A DNA stretch of 64,000 nt from Centroberyx gerrardi (Eukaryota > Chordata > Actinopteri > Beryciformes > Berycidae). Where the stretch lies: the NCBI RefSeq assembly GCF_048128805.1, contig NC_136004.1:20505284-20569283 (forward strand), given 5' to 3'. Below the pieces are notes generated by a model. The model was not told the origin of the DNA. It made no database searches and saw nothing but the letters and a program-made list of their open reading frames with translations. Below, piece after piece: positions 1 to 11,342 of the stretch; positions within the stretch are counted from its first letter, which is position 1; every line of letters begins with the position of its first letter. The position numbers were made by a program, and so were the translations under genes.

Positions 1-676
1 AGAGAGAGACTGAATCCCTACGCAGTTCTGTAAATGACCCTGTGCTCAGACCATAGAGTTTGACTTGACAGAACGGTTATTCACATTCATATCTACACTC
101 TTGAATGGTCATTTGGCTGGTACACTTACAATGGCTGCCATAGAATGTCTGATAATGCTGTCATGGAAATCAGTGTTGATTCGGTGAATAATATTCAGAA
201 AGCTGATGTGTTACCATGGCAACAGAATCAGTTGGATGACCATTCCAGCGGCAGTTTTTCACTCAACAGTCTCCTATTCTGTCCACAAACGAAATAATAG
301 TAGTATAGTTAAATAGTTCATAGTTCAATTACATGACAACATTATCAAAAGTCTATGGAAGCCATGTTAGGTGGACCATAGGAAAAGACATTTCCCTTTC
401 AGAGATCAGTACAGACCTTCAAGGTGTGTTTGATGGGGGACACGAATGCAGTATCACAGGCCAAGTGATAAAACGTCGGCAACAGTTCTTATTCCGTAAA
501 TCTGTTGACTTGTCACCTGCAAACAGGAAGTCTTCTTAAAGGCATTCGCAAATAAATGAGCTGTGAAGATTGACCCTTCTCCGTTTCCTTAGTTGTGTCA
601 GGTCCTGTGTAAGCTAGCTACTAGTGGCTAGCTGTTATCAATTACCTGCCCTGCAAAAGTTGGACAGAAGAGTTAA
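1..676. other. 5' flank of ubox5, no gene recognised
   Basis: I see no convincing coding exon, RNA gene or named repeat here. A 68-codon open frame at 333-539 has no recognisable motif and no plausible splice context. The stretch probably contains the promoter of the downstream ubox5 gene, but no TATA box or strong CpG island is evident by eye. Confidence 0.4.
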
Positions 677-770
677 ATGAAAAGGCCACATAGCAAGCAA
701 CTTGCAAGTAACAAGGGCGGAAACAGCAAAGATCGTCACAACCGAAATAACGTGTTACCTACAAAGCAAA
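677..770 (+). promoter_or_regulatory. putative ubox5 5' untranslated exon end with upstream ORF
   Basis: An ATG at 677 opens a lysine/asparagine-rich frame that runs to a GT donor (gtaagc) at 771. A good acceptor lies at 1601, just before the exon carrying the ubox5 start codon. Joined this way, the upstream frame runs past the ubox5 ATG in another frame and stops at 1619-1621, so it would be an overlapping upstream ORF. No transcript evidence is available; this is inferred from splice-site geometry alone. Confidence 0.3.
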
Positions 771-1611
771 GTAAGCTTTTGTTATCTGGTTTAGTTAGCT
801 AAGCTAACGTTAACGTTGGCAGGCTGGTGGGCTTGTAGCCCCACTGGTCGACATCATACGTTTATTAGCATGTATTTCATATGTTAATATTAGTCAATGA
901 TACGCAGGGGTAACGAGGTAACGTTATTCTTTTGGGGAAACATTTTTAATAATAATAATAATGATGCACCATACGCGAGCCAAGAGCCTCCAACGCCATA
1001 CAAATGTATATAAAATCAATATATAGCCTATCTTTTCCAGAGTAAAATATTATTGAGCATGTACCCACAGTGTGGTATGCGCTAAATGCAATTTAATACA
1101 AAGGATTTCAGACATTGTAGCACTCGGACTAGCAGACTTCCAAGTGATCAACAACAAACAACAACAAACATTGAGGGATGCCTGAAATGTAGCTAGTTGA
1201 GTGTGTGAATCTCAGATAAAAAAAAATCTGTGTTGAATTGCCATGTATTGCCAGCTGTTCTTCCATGGCTTTATTTCTTAATAACAATGCTAGATGTGCT
1301 TTTCTTCTTGAGCCAAGTGTTAAGAAGTGTGAAGCATTAAAGAATTATAGTGTGTGTAAACCAAAGATACTTCAGGCCAGCCCGTCAAGGTTGACTTGCT
1401 GTGAGGTCAAAGGTCTTGTGATCTGACAAAGGGTGTAAATGCAAGGAAATATTTTCTCTGTGCTTATGTAGGACACTGTTGTGTAGCCATATGAGTCAGT
1501 ATTGAACAGTATTCACTCAGCATCACATTTTGCATTGACCTTAAAATGATGTTTTCTTAAGGGAATATATGGGTCTAAAAATGTAACTTGTCTATTCACA
1601 GGTTGGAGAAT

Positions 1612-4600
1612 ATGGTTGTGAATCTCTGCCTGCCGCATTTTCATACCACAGTCCATTGCAACAAGGTACAATACATTGCATAAAGCAAACTGATGTTGTT
1701 AATGGATTCATGGTATCTATGTGGAGATCTCCTCCTCCATCTGTGGTTCTCTTCTGTCCTGTTTCTTCTGATATATAAGTGTAAAGCTGCTACAACACAC
1801 AGGTGACACAACAAGTCTTTACACTCGTTAATGGCACGCGCTCAGTAAGAATATTCGACAATTTGTCCGGTGTTTTTCATTCAATTTGGCTTGAATATAA
1901 CATGACACGTGTCATACCCCATGTTGTGGGCTTCTGTTACATTTGTGCGAACTCTGTCCTCAGTCCATTTTATTTTGTCTTCAGAAGCAGACAGAGGAGA
2001 GGACGTCCAATGTTTTTTTTAGATGAACAGAAAGGCTCAAACTATGTAGACATGAAATAGGGCAGGATGGAGGTGGAGGACAAAGACTTGAAGATAAAGA
2101 AGCAGAGGGACAAGGTGGTGTGTGGGAGACTGAATCACAACTGACCTTGCTATGTTCCTCTTATTGGTGTTTGATAATCAGATATTGGCTTTATTTTCTC
2201 TGCCCTCGGTAACTGAATGATGTTCTTTCACTCTTTCAAGATATTATTTTCTTCAATAGTTGGTTTTTCTTATACTCCTTGTCTACCTCACCCTGTCCTC
2301 TTTCCACATTTTGGAGGGTCTTTTTACTTGTCATCTCTTCCTCCACTTTATGCTTTATGTAGTAATGATAATAATAATAATAAATGTAATTTATATAGCA
2401 CTTGGAAAGCACAGTTGTAACAACTGTTACAAAGTGCTTTCCAAAACAATTAAGATAAATAAATACACTGAGTACATAGAACAGAAAACAAGTGTAGATT
2501 ACAAATGAAAACAAATGTAAAGATAAAGTAAAATAAATTGTCTATATTTTACACACACACACTATTTTTTCCACCCCTTATACAGTTGTGTGCAGATGGG
2601 TATGATGTCACTAACCTTCTGTCGGCGGACCCTGCTGTCCGGAGACGGGGCTTCAAGCTGGAGTACTTTCTGCGTCCACCGGTACAGGTGAGACGACGCT
2701 GCCTGCTGTACTTTGTTAGAGGTTTACTTAAAATACATTTAGCCTCAGATCTGGTGAGATATTAGTCTGTAGAATTTTGGGGGGTAAATTCAGAAATGAA
2801 TGCATTGATTGTCAAGGAGTATCACCCACTATAAATTTGTACAATCAAATATTAAATTATTATGTTTGGAGGATCAGCCTATTTACCCAGAAGGAGCCAT
2901 AATAATTGAATGAGTAGTAGCTTCTATTTTTAACAGATTAGTTACTACCAGGATTAAAACCGAACACACAATATAATAAAATGAAATACGAATTTGGTAA
3001 TGCCGATTCATCAGTTACATAAATATTGGAAGTCAATGGGCCTCATTCACGAAACTTTTCTTAAATTGTTCTTACTTTTGTTCTTAAGAAACATGCCTAC
3101 GCAAAACCAACGTGGGATTCATGAAGCATGCGCAGTCTCGATTTTTGCGTATTCCAGGTGTATCTGATGATGAATGCCACTTGTTCCTTAATTGGATGCG
3201 CGTGCCTGTTGATGCTGATTAGCATAGGTAGACGCCCTGGCAACTCCATAAAAGGTCTGCTGTCTGAAGGGTCGTGCACAAATGGAAAGCATTACTGGAG
3301 TGGTGGAGAATGGCAAACAGACCCAAGAAGAAAAATTCAAACTCTGAAATAGAAGTGTTGTTGTCGGGAGTGAACTTTTTAAAAGTGTAAGCGGTGGAGT
3401 GACAGCAACTGAGAAAAAAAAAACATGGCAAGAAATTACTGATGCTGTCAATGCTGCAACATCAGAAACACACACCTTGAATTAAATTAAAAAGAAACGG
3501 GTTGACTTACAGTTAGAATCTAAAAAGCGAGGGCGATAGTCTAACTCCAAATAGATGCAGTTTATTAGCTCCAGGCAGACGGCAAGGCGCTGCCAAAATG
3601 TTTGGGGAAATAATATGGAGACTGTGCTGTCAGGTGTCCGGTCATCAGCGGAGTTGGACACTGGTTTAATTCAAGCAGCATCTCCATCTGATGGTAAGCT
3701 CAGACTTTAGGCTTTATAATAATATTGCTGGTTTTGACTGTAGCTCTTGACAGGAGCTTTCTTCCTGCGGTGTCCAAACTCATCACAGCCTTCCAGCTCA
3801 GTATGCTGCGCTCGCTCTGTGGCGGAGCGAGTGCACGTATGATTATATGATCTCTGCTGAGGGGTCTGAAGGTTTATCAGGTGTGTTATTAGCAATGTGG
3901 TCAAGGCAGAACCTCTTTCACCTAGAGAAAGACTAGTTAGTCTTGAGACTGGTTAATTTAACTTCCATTCAGTCCTATATGCACCGTGCGTCTCCATCAG
4001 CACCTGCTCAAGACGCACGACACCCTGCTGTTCTGCAGCACCAACGAGTCGTGGCTCCTCCTGGACAGGGGAAACCACATGTAGGAGGTTTAGGTTGGCA
4101 CCACAAATTAATTGAATGTTTATGGTGTATTATTGTTTGCGATTTAAATAGGGAAATGCGTTTGGAGACGGTGCTTTGATGTGCACAGTCTATTGCTCCT
4201 GTGGTAAGATAAGATAGAACTTTATTGATCAATAAATAATATAATATGATAATATATATACGATACTAATTAATCACTTTAATCACTCATGTTTCCAATT
4301 GAATAGAATTGCCTGTGAATTTGTTCATATAAGCCTAGCTTTGTTAATATGGTTATTATCACCAGGCTTACAAATGGCCTGAAACACATTTTGTTGTTGA
4401 TATGAGGTCTGGGACTGCTTTAATAGATTTCCCTTAAAAAATAAGGCATTTTAAGCAGAAACCACTTCATGCGTAATGCCCCACGCATGTTTCCAAACAC
4501 ACGTAGATTTTGATCGTACCAAAGAACAAATTCAGGTAAGAAAAAAAATGATGAATGCCGAAATGTTCGTGGAAATGTTCGTAAGTACACTTTAAGATCA

Positions 4601-7600
4601 AATCTGATCGTATGCACGTTTCGTGAATGAGGCCCATTGTCACTACCACTCTGTGGTAAATGGCTGGATGGCATGTCTGTCGCCTGGCAGAGTTGATTCT
4701 CCCTTTCAGAGATGATCTTCCTCCTCTTCCCATCTTCTGTCCCTTTTGTACTGAAAGGCCTCGATTATCCTTTTCTCAGAGGTAACTACATTCTAGCAGA
4801 TTTATGGCTTCTTCCGTTGCAGACAGTATACTGTCACCACAGTAACTGTAAACATATTGGCATGACAACAATCTCCAAAATGTCCTCCTGTGTTCATGTT
4901 GCAAACCTGACGTGAGTGTTCTTACTAGTCCTATAGCAAAATAGTTTTTCCCTTTACAACCTAACCACACCCACACTTACATTTTTATCGTCTTAATATT
5001 TGCAAACCTCTACAATTTACAGACTGTAGGTCTGTAGCTACAGCAATATCCCTTTATAAATTCCATGCATTCTTCCTTATCATTAATGTTCACTTTCCCT
5101 ACATTCCTCCCAGGTGACGCTGACGTTTGGCTTCCAGGTGGAGTTGTGCAGGGTGGACGTGGAGCTGTGGCCTTGGGGTATGGACCGAGGACAAGCCTGC
5201 AAGAAGCTGGAGATCAGCACCAGCTCTGATCCTCTACGTCCCCAGACCCTTGGCCCAGGTCAGGGTGACAAGCAGGGCCAGGAGAAGGAACAGAGACAGA
5301 GGCAGGGTAAGGGCCGGCACTGGAATAAACAGAGCCAAGAAAAAGAACAGCAGCATGGCAGTAGATCTGGCGAGTCTCATGGCCACCAGTGGAGCCTTCA
5401 GGCCCAGCAGTGGGGTGTGGAGGCTGTAGATGAGCCCCAACAAAGAGGCCATGCTGACAGGTGGCAGAGGACCCAACAGCACGCTCAGTCAAACACTGAA
5501 ACCAGCCATCCTGAGCCAGAGTTTAAACTGGTGGGTCGCTGTGAACTGAGGGAGGAAACCCAGGTTTGTTTCTCCCACTCCCACTTTCGCCCCCGGCCCC
5601 CGTTCCCCACCCCTCCCCCATCACGGTCTGCAGGCTGTCGGCAAGAGGAGCTGTGGAGCAGGGGTGCGCTCTCATTGGGCTCTGTGACACAACTTCGTGT
5701 GACTGTGCCGTTTGGTGGTGCTGCCTCTGCACTGGGGCTCAAGGCTTTGGCAGTGTGGGGACAGCCTGCACGCTGCTGCCCCGCAGAAGATGTGGAGAGG
5801 ATTAAGAGAACCCATGAGGCCAGCGAAAGACGGATGCCACGGCCTGGATTTTTTGCCCCATCTGTCAGTCAGCCAACACTGCCACTCCCAACAACTCCTA
5901 GGTAAGTGGTCGTTTAAGTTTTCATTTCAGTTATTGCGATGGTGCGCACCTTGTACTTGTGACATTGTGAGTCTGAATCTCAGTGTCCTTTCTCTCTCAA
6001 CTTTGGCTCTTGGTTAAATAAAGCTGAAATTCCATTACATTTCTTACAACAATAATAATTATCTGCTGACTGTGTTCTCTGACTCTAGCCCTCTGTCAGT
6101 CCCAGAAGAGTTCCTTGACCCCTTAACCCAGGAAGTGATGACACTGCCCATGCTGCTGCCCAGTGGAGTGTCGGTGGACAGCGCCACCCTGGAGGAGTAC
6201 CAGAAGAGGGAAGCCACTTGGGGTCGACCCCCCAACGACCCCTTCACAGGGGTCCCATTCACCGCAGCCTCCCAGCCACTCCCCAACCCCCACCTGAAAA
6301 GCCGCATTGATCACTTCCTCCTCCAGACGGGGGTGGGGTTGAGGGAGGGGGCGTTGGGGAGACGGGGTGAGGGAGAAAATCCACACCCATCAAGGCTCTT
6401 GGCTTCTAAGGTAGATGGAGAGTCCCAGAACTCTCCAGGTCCCAAAAAAGGGTCAATAAACCATACCATCCCATATAATGTTGGCACTGGAAACGCAAAG
6501 AGGACTACACAGATCAAAGACACTGGATTGGGAAATACATTAGAAAATGGGAATGACACATACAACTCCCAGCCTGAAAGCCCAGGGGATGGGCCTCATT
6601 CCAAAGATAGGAGAGTAGACTTGGGTAGAAGCAAGAAACGAGACCTACGTGGAAATCCCGAAGAACCAACAGAAACTTCAGTCAGTTCTTGTCACGCAAA
6701 GCAAAAACTACCTCAAACAAAAAGGCCAAGAACTGATGCAGCCTCCAGTGAGTATGGAAATATGTCAATTCAGTGTTTCTGCAGGTTCTGTAACAGTGAG
6801 TTGCTAAAACGTAAAACACATCTATAGCTTTCTTGTATGTGTGTGTGTGTTTCCATGTGTTTGTCTGCCATGCTGCCTGTTTGTCTGTGAATCAGTTTGT
6901 TGACTTTGTGTGTTTCTTCACCATACGTGCCTCAGCTCCCAGCAGCAGCTCCCATGAGCAGCGTCTGTCGGCCAGCCTGGACGAGGCCCTCCTCTGCGCC
7001 CTGCAGGGTCGACCCTCCTTCACCTCAAACTCCTCCCAGAGACAGAGAGACGTTACTACTGACACTGAGCCAGCTGACACCTCCCAACACAACCAACCAC
7101 AACCAACAGGTACGAACCATTCAGAGTTAAAGGAAAAATCCACCCTAAAGCACTTAAACACTGTTAAAAAACACCTATTAGCGATGTACCTTGCCACTGT
7201 GGGCCTATTTTGTTGTTTGGTGGTGTATTATTCCTGCGGATAACTGTTTAATCGTAGATGCAGAATCTATCTAAAACATCAACAGTAAACATTTTGGTGA
7301 TTCCCTCAGAATCCAAGAGCAAGGGTTTCTTTCTAGACTCACCATTTTGCACTGACATTCAACAATCATACACAGGAAGAACTCCATCATAGAAAAAGCA
7401 AGGAGTTAACAATTTTTCACTGACAGTTGCCTCAATGGACCACAATGCAATGCAGGCGCAATACGTTGTGTGTTTGGAGTAAGGGGTGTGACTCTCGCTT
7501 TTTCTCAACTGGGAAAACGTCAGCAATCAGTGACTGAAGTAGAAGTAGACATGGCAGATTGAGGAAAAGTGCATACACCAAAAAAAATAAATTACAACAC

Positions 7601-8476
7601 TTCATCACAAAATAACTCCTGGAACACATTGAGCATCATAGATTGATGATATAACTGTGACAGAGTATCCAAGTGTGGAATTTTCCTTTAACTCCGGGGT
7701 GCGTAGGTAATGTTTTAAGGCAATGTAGCTGGGCGCCATTTTGCCAACAGTTAAAACGAACAGTATTTTTAATCTCAACACAATAGCCGAGTTAAATGAA
7801 ACTCTGCTCCCAAAGCAAGCCAAGGCAATGCAGAAGAATGTTATATCAATATAAAACTGTTGACTCATTGGTAGGGCTGGGCAATAATTCAATATCATCG
7901 TTTATTGTCTTTCAGTGGAATCATATCATAATGATATTGTGGTATGATACACTATTATGTTGTCTAAACTGATGATAACAAGCACATTGTATTTAAAAGC
8001 TCTGATAAAATGAGGTATGAAACATTTAAGGAATATTATTTTGAAAGTTTTGTTTGGCATCAAACTTAACATTACTATGCAGTTCAGTGCGATGAACATC
8101 ATTTGGATTATTTAACATGTAATTTTGCATATGTAAGCCATATCTTGATAAATATCGATAATCAAAAAGAATCCTTATGATTGGTGTTATTGATTTCGAC
8201 CATATCGTCCTGCCCTACTCATTGGTAACTTTTCTCCTTCACACTTTCTTTCCAGATGAGAAGAAGTGTTCAGCCTGTTCCCGCTCCGTCTCTGCATACT
8301 CCACATCTGCGTCATCTGTCTACCGCCTAACCTGCGGTCACTTACTCTGCCACGCCTGCCTGCAGAGGATATCACGACCACTGAACTCTGTCGCTATAGT
8401 AACACCCAGTCACATCCTGTGTCCCACCTGCCGAAGCCCCGCCCCCCGCAGTGACATCATACGTGTGCATCACTGA
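1612..8476 (+). CDS. ubox5: U-box domain-containing protein 5 (RING finger protein 37), E3 ubiquitin ligase
   Basis: Six coding exons join in frame to 665 codons: 1612-1665, 2586-2687, 5114-5901, 6089-6747, 6936-7109 and 8256-8476, all GT-AG. The N-terminus ([18 protein letters not shown], then DGYDVTNLL) matches the start of vertebrate UBOX5. A U-box lies at about residues 320-393 ([27 protein letters not shown]). A C-terminal RING-type zinc finger follows from residue 597 ([17 protein letters not shown]), and the protein ends DIIRVHH. U-box proteins recruit E2 enzymes without bound zinc; UBOX5/RNF37 is a mainly nuclear E3 in mammals. The protein is longer than human UBOX5 (541 aa), mostly because of a Gln/His/Gly-rich insertion at about residues 100-186. 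Intron 2 holds a Harbinger-like element and the last intron a hAT-like MITE. Confidence 0.93.
2365..2460 (-). repeat. LINE 3'-tail-like repeat with (TAA)n
   Basis: An AT-rich stretch has a TAA microsatellite followed by a 'ttatatagcac' motif and an inverted 'aaagtgcttt'. This resembles the 3' tail of fish L2-type LINEs in reverse orientation. It sits in ubox5 intron 1. The family call is by memory of the motif only. Confidence 0.35.
3035..4638. mobile_element. PIF/Harbinger-like DNA transposon, degenerate, in ubox5 intron 2
   Basis: The ends are near-perfect terminal inverted repeats: AATGGGCCTCATTCACGAAA on the left and its reverse complement on the right. GTC directly flanks both ends (3032-3034 and 4639-4641), which fits the 3-bp target duplication of this superfamily. 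Inside, at about 3311-3540 on the plus strand, is a decayed Myb/SANT-type frame (starts [20 protein letters not shown], later [13 protein letters not shown]), interrupted by stops. I see no intact DDE transposase, so the copy is not autonomous. A 'gatagaactttattgatc' motif near 4210 may be a further small insertion. Confidence 0.75.
7872..8217. mobile_element. hAT-type MITE in ubox5 last intron
   Basis: This AT-rich non-coding element starts TAGGGCTGGGC and ends TGCCCTA. The identical octamer CTCATTGG flanks both sides (7864-7871 and 8218-8225), the 8-bp target duplication typical of hAT transposons. It inserted about 40 bp upstream of the last ubox5 exon, very close to the branch and acceptor region. 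It has no coding capacity. Confidence 0.8.
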
Positions 8477-8955
8477 CAGATGACATACAATGAGCCTACG
8501 CTTTGTGGTTGTGCTGAACTCCAAAGTAAATAGATAACCTTTTATGGTTACAACAGTTGGCAAGTGACAACTCCTAGATGTAACAACATTGATGTACGGT
8601 GAACTTTCTTTCTGGGATTGTTTTGTCCTTTTAACACTCACTTTACAGATGAGTCAACTGTTGTTTACTAATGCATTGCATCATACCTGCTGAAGAGGTA
8701 AATTGACACAATGTGGACAAACATTACTCCAAATCCTATAAAAATCTACAGGTAACAACTGTTTCTCTATATTACTGCCAAATTTGTAGTTCTGTTGCCA
8801 TATAATGTTCCACAGCCATTTCTGTTGCAGTATTTCTTTATTTCTCGTTCTCACTCCTTTTGGCGCCTAATTTACCAGTCTTTCATAAAGCTTTTCTTAG
8901 ATTTTTCCTGGACCAACGAAGGCACAAAAGCATATCATAGTGGGCACTGTTTGTA
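8477..8955 (+). other. probable ubox5 3' UTR
   Basis: The sequence after the ubox5 stop is AT-rich and non-coding. I did not find an unambiguous AATAAA close to the stop, so the 3' end of the transcript is undefined; it may run into or past the small open frame at 8956. Confidence 0.35.
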
Positions 8956-9234
8956 ATGGAAACAGGAAAAGAAAGGACATCGCTGAAAGAACAGACCTTT
9001 AAGAAATATTGCTCAGAAGAATACAAAAAAAATGTGTTGCTCACCTCCCTCCCACCGCCTCTCTCTGAAGATGGAAGTGTAGTTGCAGCCTTGGGTCTCC
9101 AGCCTTTGTACCGAGCCTTTGTGCATATGTTAAGAAAGCACAAAGAAAAGTTGCGAAACGGTGAAGTAATGAGAGCAACAGGCCAAGAGAGAGTAAATGG
9201 AAATCGAGTGGACCAAGGCTGTGTGGTCATTTGA
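8956..9234 (+). CDS. unrecognised 92-codon open frame ending in a CaaX-like box
   Basis: I do not recognise this frame. It starts at an ATG with an in-frame TAG 15 bases upstream, so it can stand alone as a single exon. The product is Lys/Glu-rich with a proline patch (TSLPPPLSEDGS), a hydrophobic-basic segment (LQPLYRAFVHMLRKHKEKL) and a terminus CVVI, a form expected to be geranylgeranylated. It lies between ubox5 and the vasotocin gene on the same strand and could be a separate small gene, a retrocopy, or chance coding within the ubox5 3' UTR. The opposite strand is also open here (8883-9257), which weakens the case. Confidence 0.35.
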   Translation: METGKERTSLKEQTFKKYCSEEYKKNVLLTSLPPPLSEDGSVVAALGLQPLYRAFVHMLRKHKEKLRNGEVMRATGQERVNGNRVDQGCVVI

Positions 9235-11204
9235 GAAAGACAAACAGCCAATGCCATTTTTTACCCCTTCTTTATCTCAGGTCCGTCCTCACTTCCCTTC
9301 TTCTTCACTCCATCTCCGATTCATCAGTTTACATCCCCTTCGTATGCATTATACGTTGAAAAGGTAAACGGAGGCAGCCAATGCAATGGTACAGATTTTT
9401 TCAAGTACCAACATACAGTATATGCTGGCACAAATTCCCACGCTATATATTTCTGTGGCAAGTCTCCATCAGGCAGCATTAAAAAGCACAGTGTGTGAAT
9501 TTGTGCCTTTTTACTGTATATAATGTCAGTTCTTATAGTACTGACTGCTTCCATCTCTCCTTTGGATTCTGTCTGGCATTGGTACATAGTTTTATTTTCT
9601 ACTGCCTTTCTCCGTTTTGCCTCTAAAGTGCAATGTTAGAAAATATGGATATTTCTTAGCACGGATGATATCAGCCCTCCTTCCTTGAGTGTCCATACCC
9701 TTATACTCAGTTTCTACCTTTAAACGCTCCACTCTATGATATGTTTTTGGGTATTTGATTGTTTATCCAAAAGGGTAAAACAGACCAAAGAAAGGAAAAC
9801 GGGCATTTATTAGTCTTCACAATCACAAACAGGAATCATTTATACGTTGGTTTCCTTGACAACCTGATGCTTAACCAAGGTCATGATCCTGTATCCGTTC
9901 AGTAAGAGCAAAGGCTGAAAACAGTTTACATGCGCGCACACATAGATGCTCATTTTGGTGAATTGGAGACGGATAAAACATCAGCTGGGGTAGAAACATC
10001 TTTAAGTACAAGTGGAAGATGAATTAGTGAAATTATAGTCTGAGTATTATTCACAAACTGTCATGATGTTAAGTAATGCTTCCACTAGTCACATTGTACT
10101 GGTTAGTATTGTCATGGGAATACTGGTATGTCTCTCACTTTTGCATTCCTTACAGTTGGTTGCTTGTAATGTTGGTGATCTAAGAATTCAAGCTTATTCT
10201 TCTGTTGCATTCATTGTAAGCTGCTCTGGAAAACAGGATCAGCTCAATGCCTAAATTGTAAATTGTCCACCATCAATCATAAATTCTTTCACCACTCTTA
10301 GTGAGGTGAAATTGGTATGCATTTATTTCAAAATTTATTGGAAATATGAGGAACCTGTTGTGTTTCTGAAGTCAGCCATGTTTTCAACATCATTTTAACT
10401 GTTTCAAATTGTTCATATGTGAATATAAAATAATGAGACCACATTCTGTTGTATGTATTGATGGAGCAGGCTTGAATGCTGTGAGTCTAATTAAAGGACT
10501 TCTTCACACTTGCTTTATGTGGCTTACTGTTTTTCTCAACTTAATCGTTTTCCATTTGCATGTTAATCAGCTGCATAACGCTTAATCAGCAGAATATAAG
10601 CCTAAGCATGCAACAAGAAGTTGTTCAAAGAATAATGAACCTACATGTTGATGTGTCTATTTGAAATGCTAATCTTGTTTTGCTCATTTTCTCATTAATC
10701 TAAAATTATGTCGAGGAAATGATTGTTGTGACCTGATCCTTGTTTGATGGTGACACTGCCATGTGTAGAATGACATGTAAAAACTCTCTGTGCTTCAGTG
10801 ATGAACAGTGATTGGCTTGGCATTTCTCTGAACTGCATGTCTGAGCTGTTCATGATCAACATGAAATGTACTTAATCAATGGCTCATTGGAGAAAATCGA
10901 ATTAGTTGTCCACAAGTCCAATTAGTTGTTCATGTTAAGTCATTTTTTGTGTGTGCCCTCATGCCATCCATTATGCTGGCTGAAATAATTCAGAAAAGTT
11001 ATGCCAAATAAGTGTGGCACAGTCTTGAATACAGACTAGGCATCTTCTGCTGTCAGGTACATTGCTGTTTTCTTGTGTAGATTTGTTAGATGGCACATAT
11101 CTGATGCAGAGGCATATCTGGTGCGACCTCTGTCTCGCGCACACGCGGCGCGCACTTCTGTACTTCGTGCATGCGTGCGTGTGGAGAGCAGAACAGCACG
11201 ATAC
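9235..11204. other. ubox5-vasotocin intergenic region
   Basis: This AT-rich stretch has no coding exon that I can support. It contains one dispersed repeat (10100-10263). The part just upstream of 11200 is the likely location of vasotocin cis-regulatory elements, but I see only the CRE and TATA listed separately. Confidence 0.4.
10100..10263 (+). repeat. dispersed fish repeat (copy of the 'taagctgctctggaaa' family)
   Basis: This shares a layout with 33760-33895: a T-rich 5' part, then 'cattgtaagctgctctgga', then 'aatgcctaaa' and 'aattgtaaattg'. Related tails occur at 60400-60460 and, inverted, at 28646-28700. Such sequences are abundant in teleosts; the class is not certain. Confidence 0.5.
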
Positions 11205-11212
11205 TGACGTCA
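11205..11212 (+). promoter_or_regulatory. consensus cAMP response element upstream of vasotocin
   Basis: TGACGTCA is a perfect palindromic CRE, 138 bases before the vasotocin start codon and about 42 bases before a TATA-like box. CREB-responsive CREs are known in mammalian vasopressin promoters. Confidence 0.65.
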
Positions 11213-11254
11213 ATTATGAGTGTCAACCGCTTTGTCAGATCATATCCATCTGCT

Positions 11255-11260
11255 TATAAG
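11255..11260 (+). promoter_or_regulatory. TATA-like box of the vasotocin gene
   Basis: TATAAG lies 88 bases before the start codon, which would give a 5' UTR of roughly 55-60 bases. Its position relative to the CRE supports a compact promoter. Confidence 0.55.
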
Positions 11261-11342
11261 TAACGGATCGACTCGGACATCTGTCACACATCCGCCAGGC
11301 GGAGGAAATCCAGGTGCGCAGCGCTCATCCAAACGGACAGCC

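Noticed and set aside
5485-5742. Minus-strand frames over ubox5 exon 3
   Set aside because: GC-rich shadow frames; the plus-strand frame is conserved with UBOX5.
8883-9257. 124-codon minus-strand frame opposite the CaaX ORF
   Set aside because: It has no recognisable features; the plus-strand frame is more protein-like.
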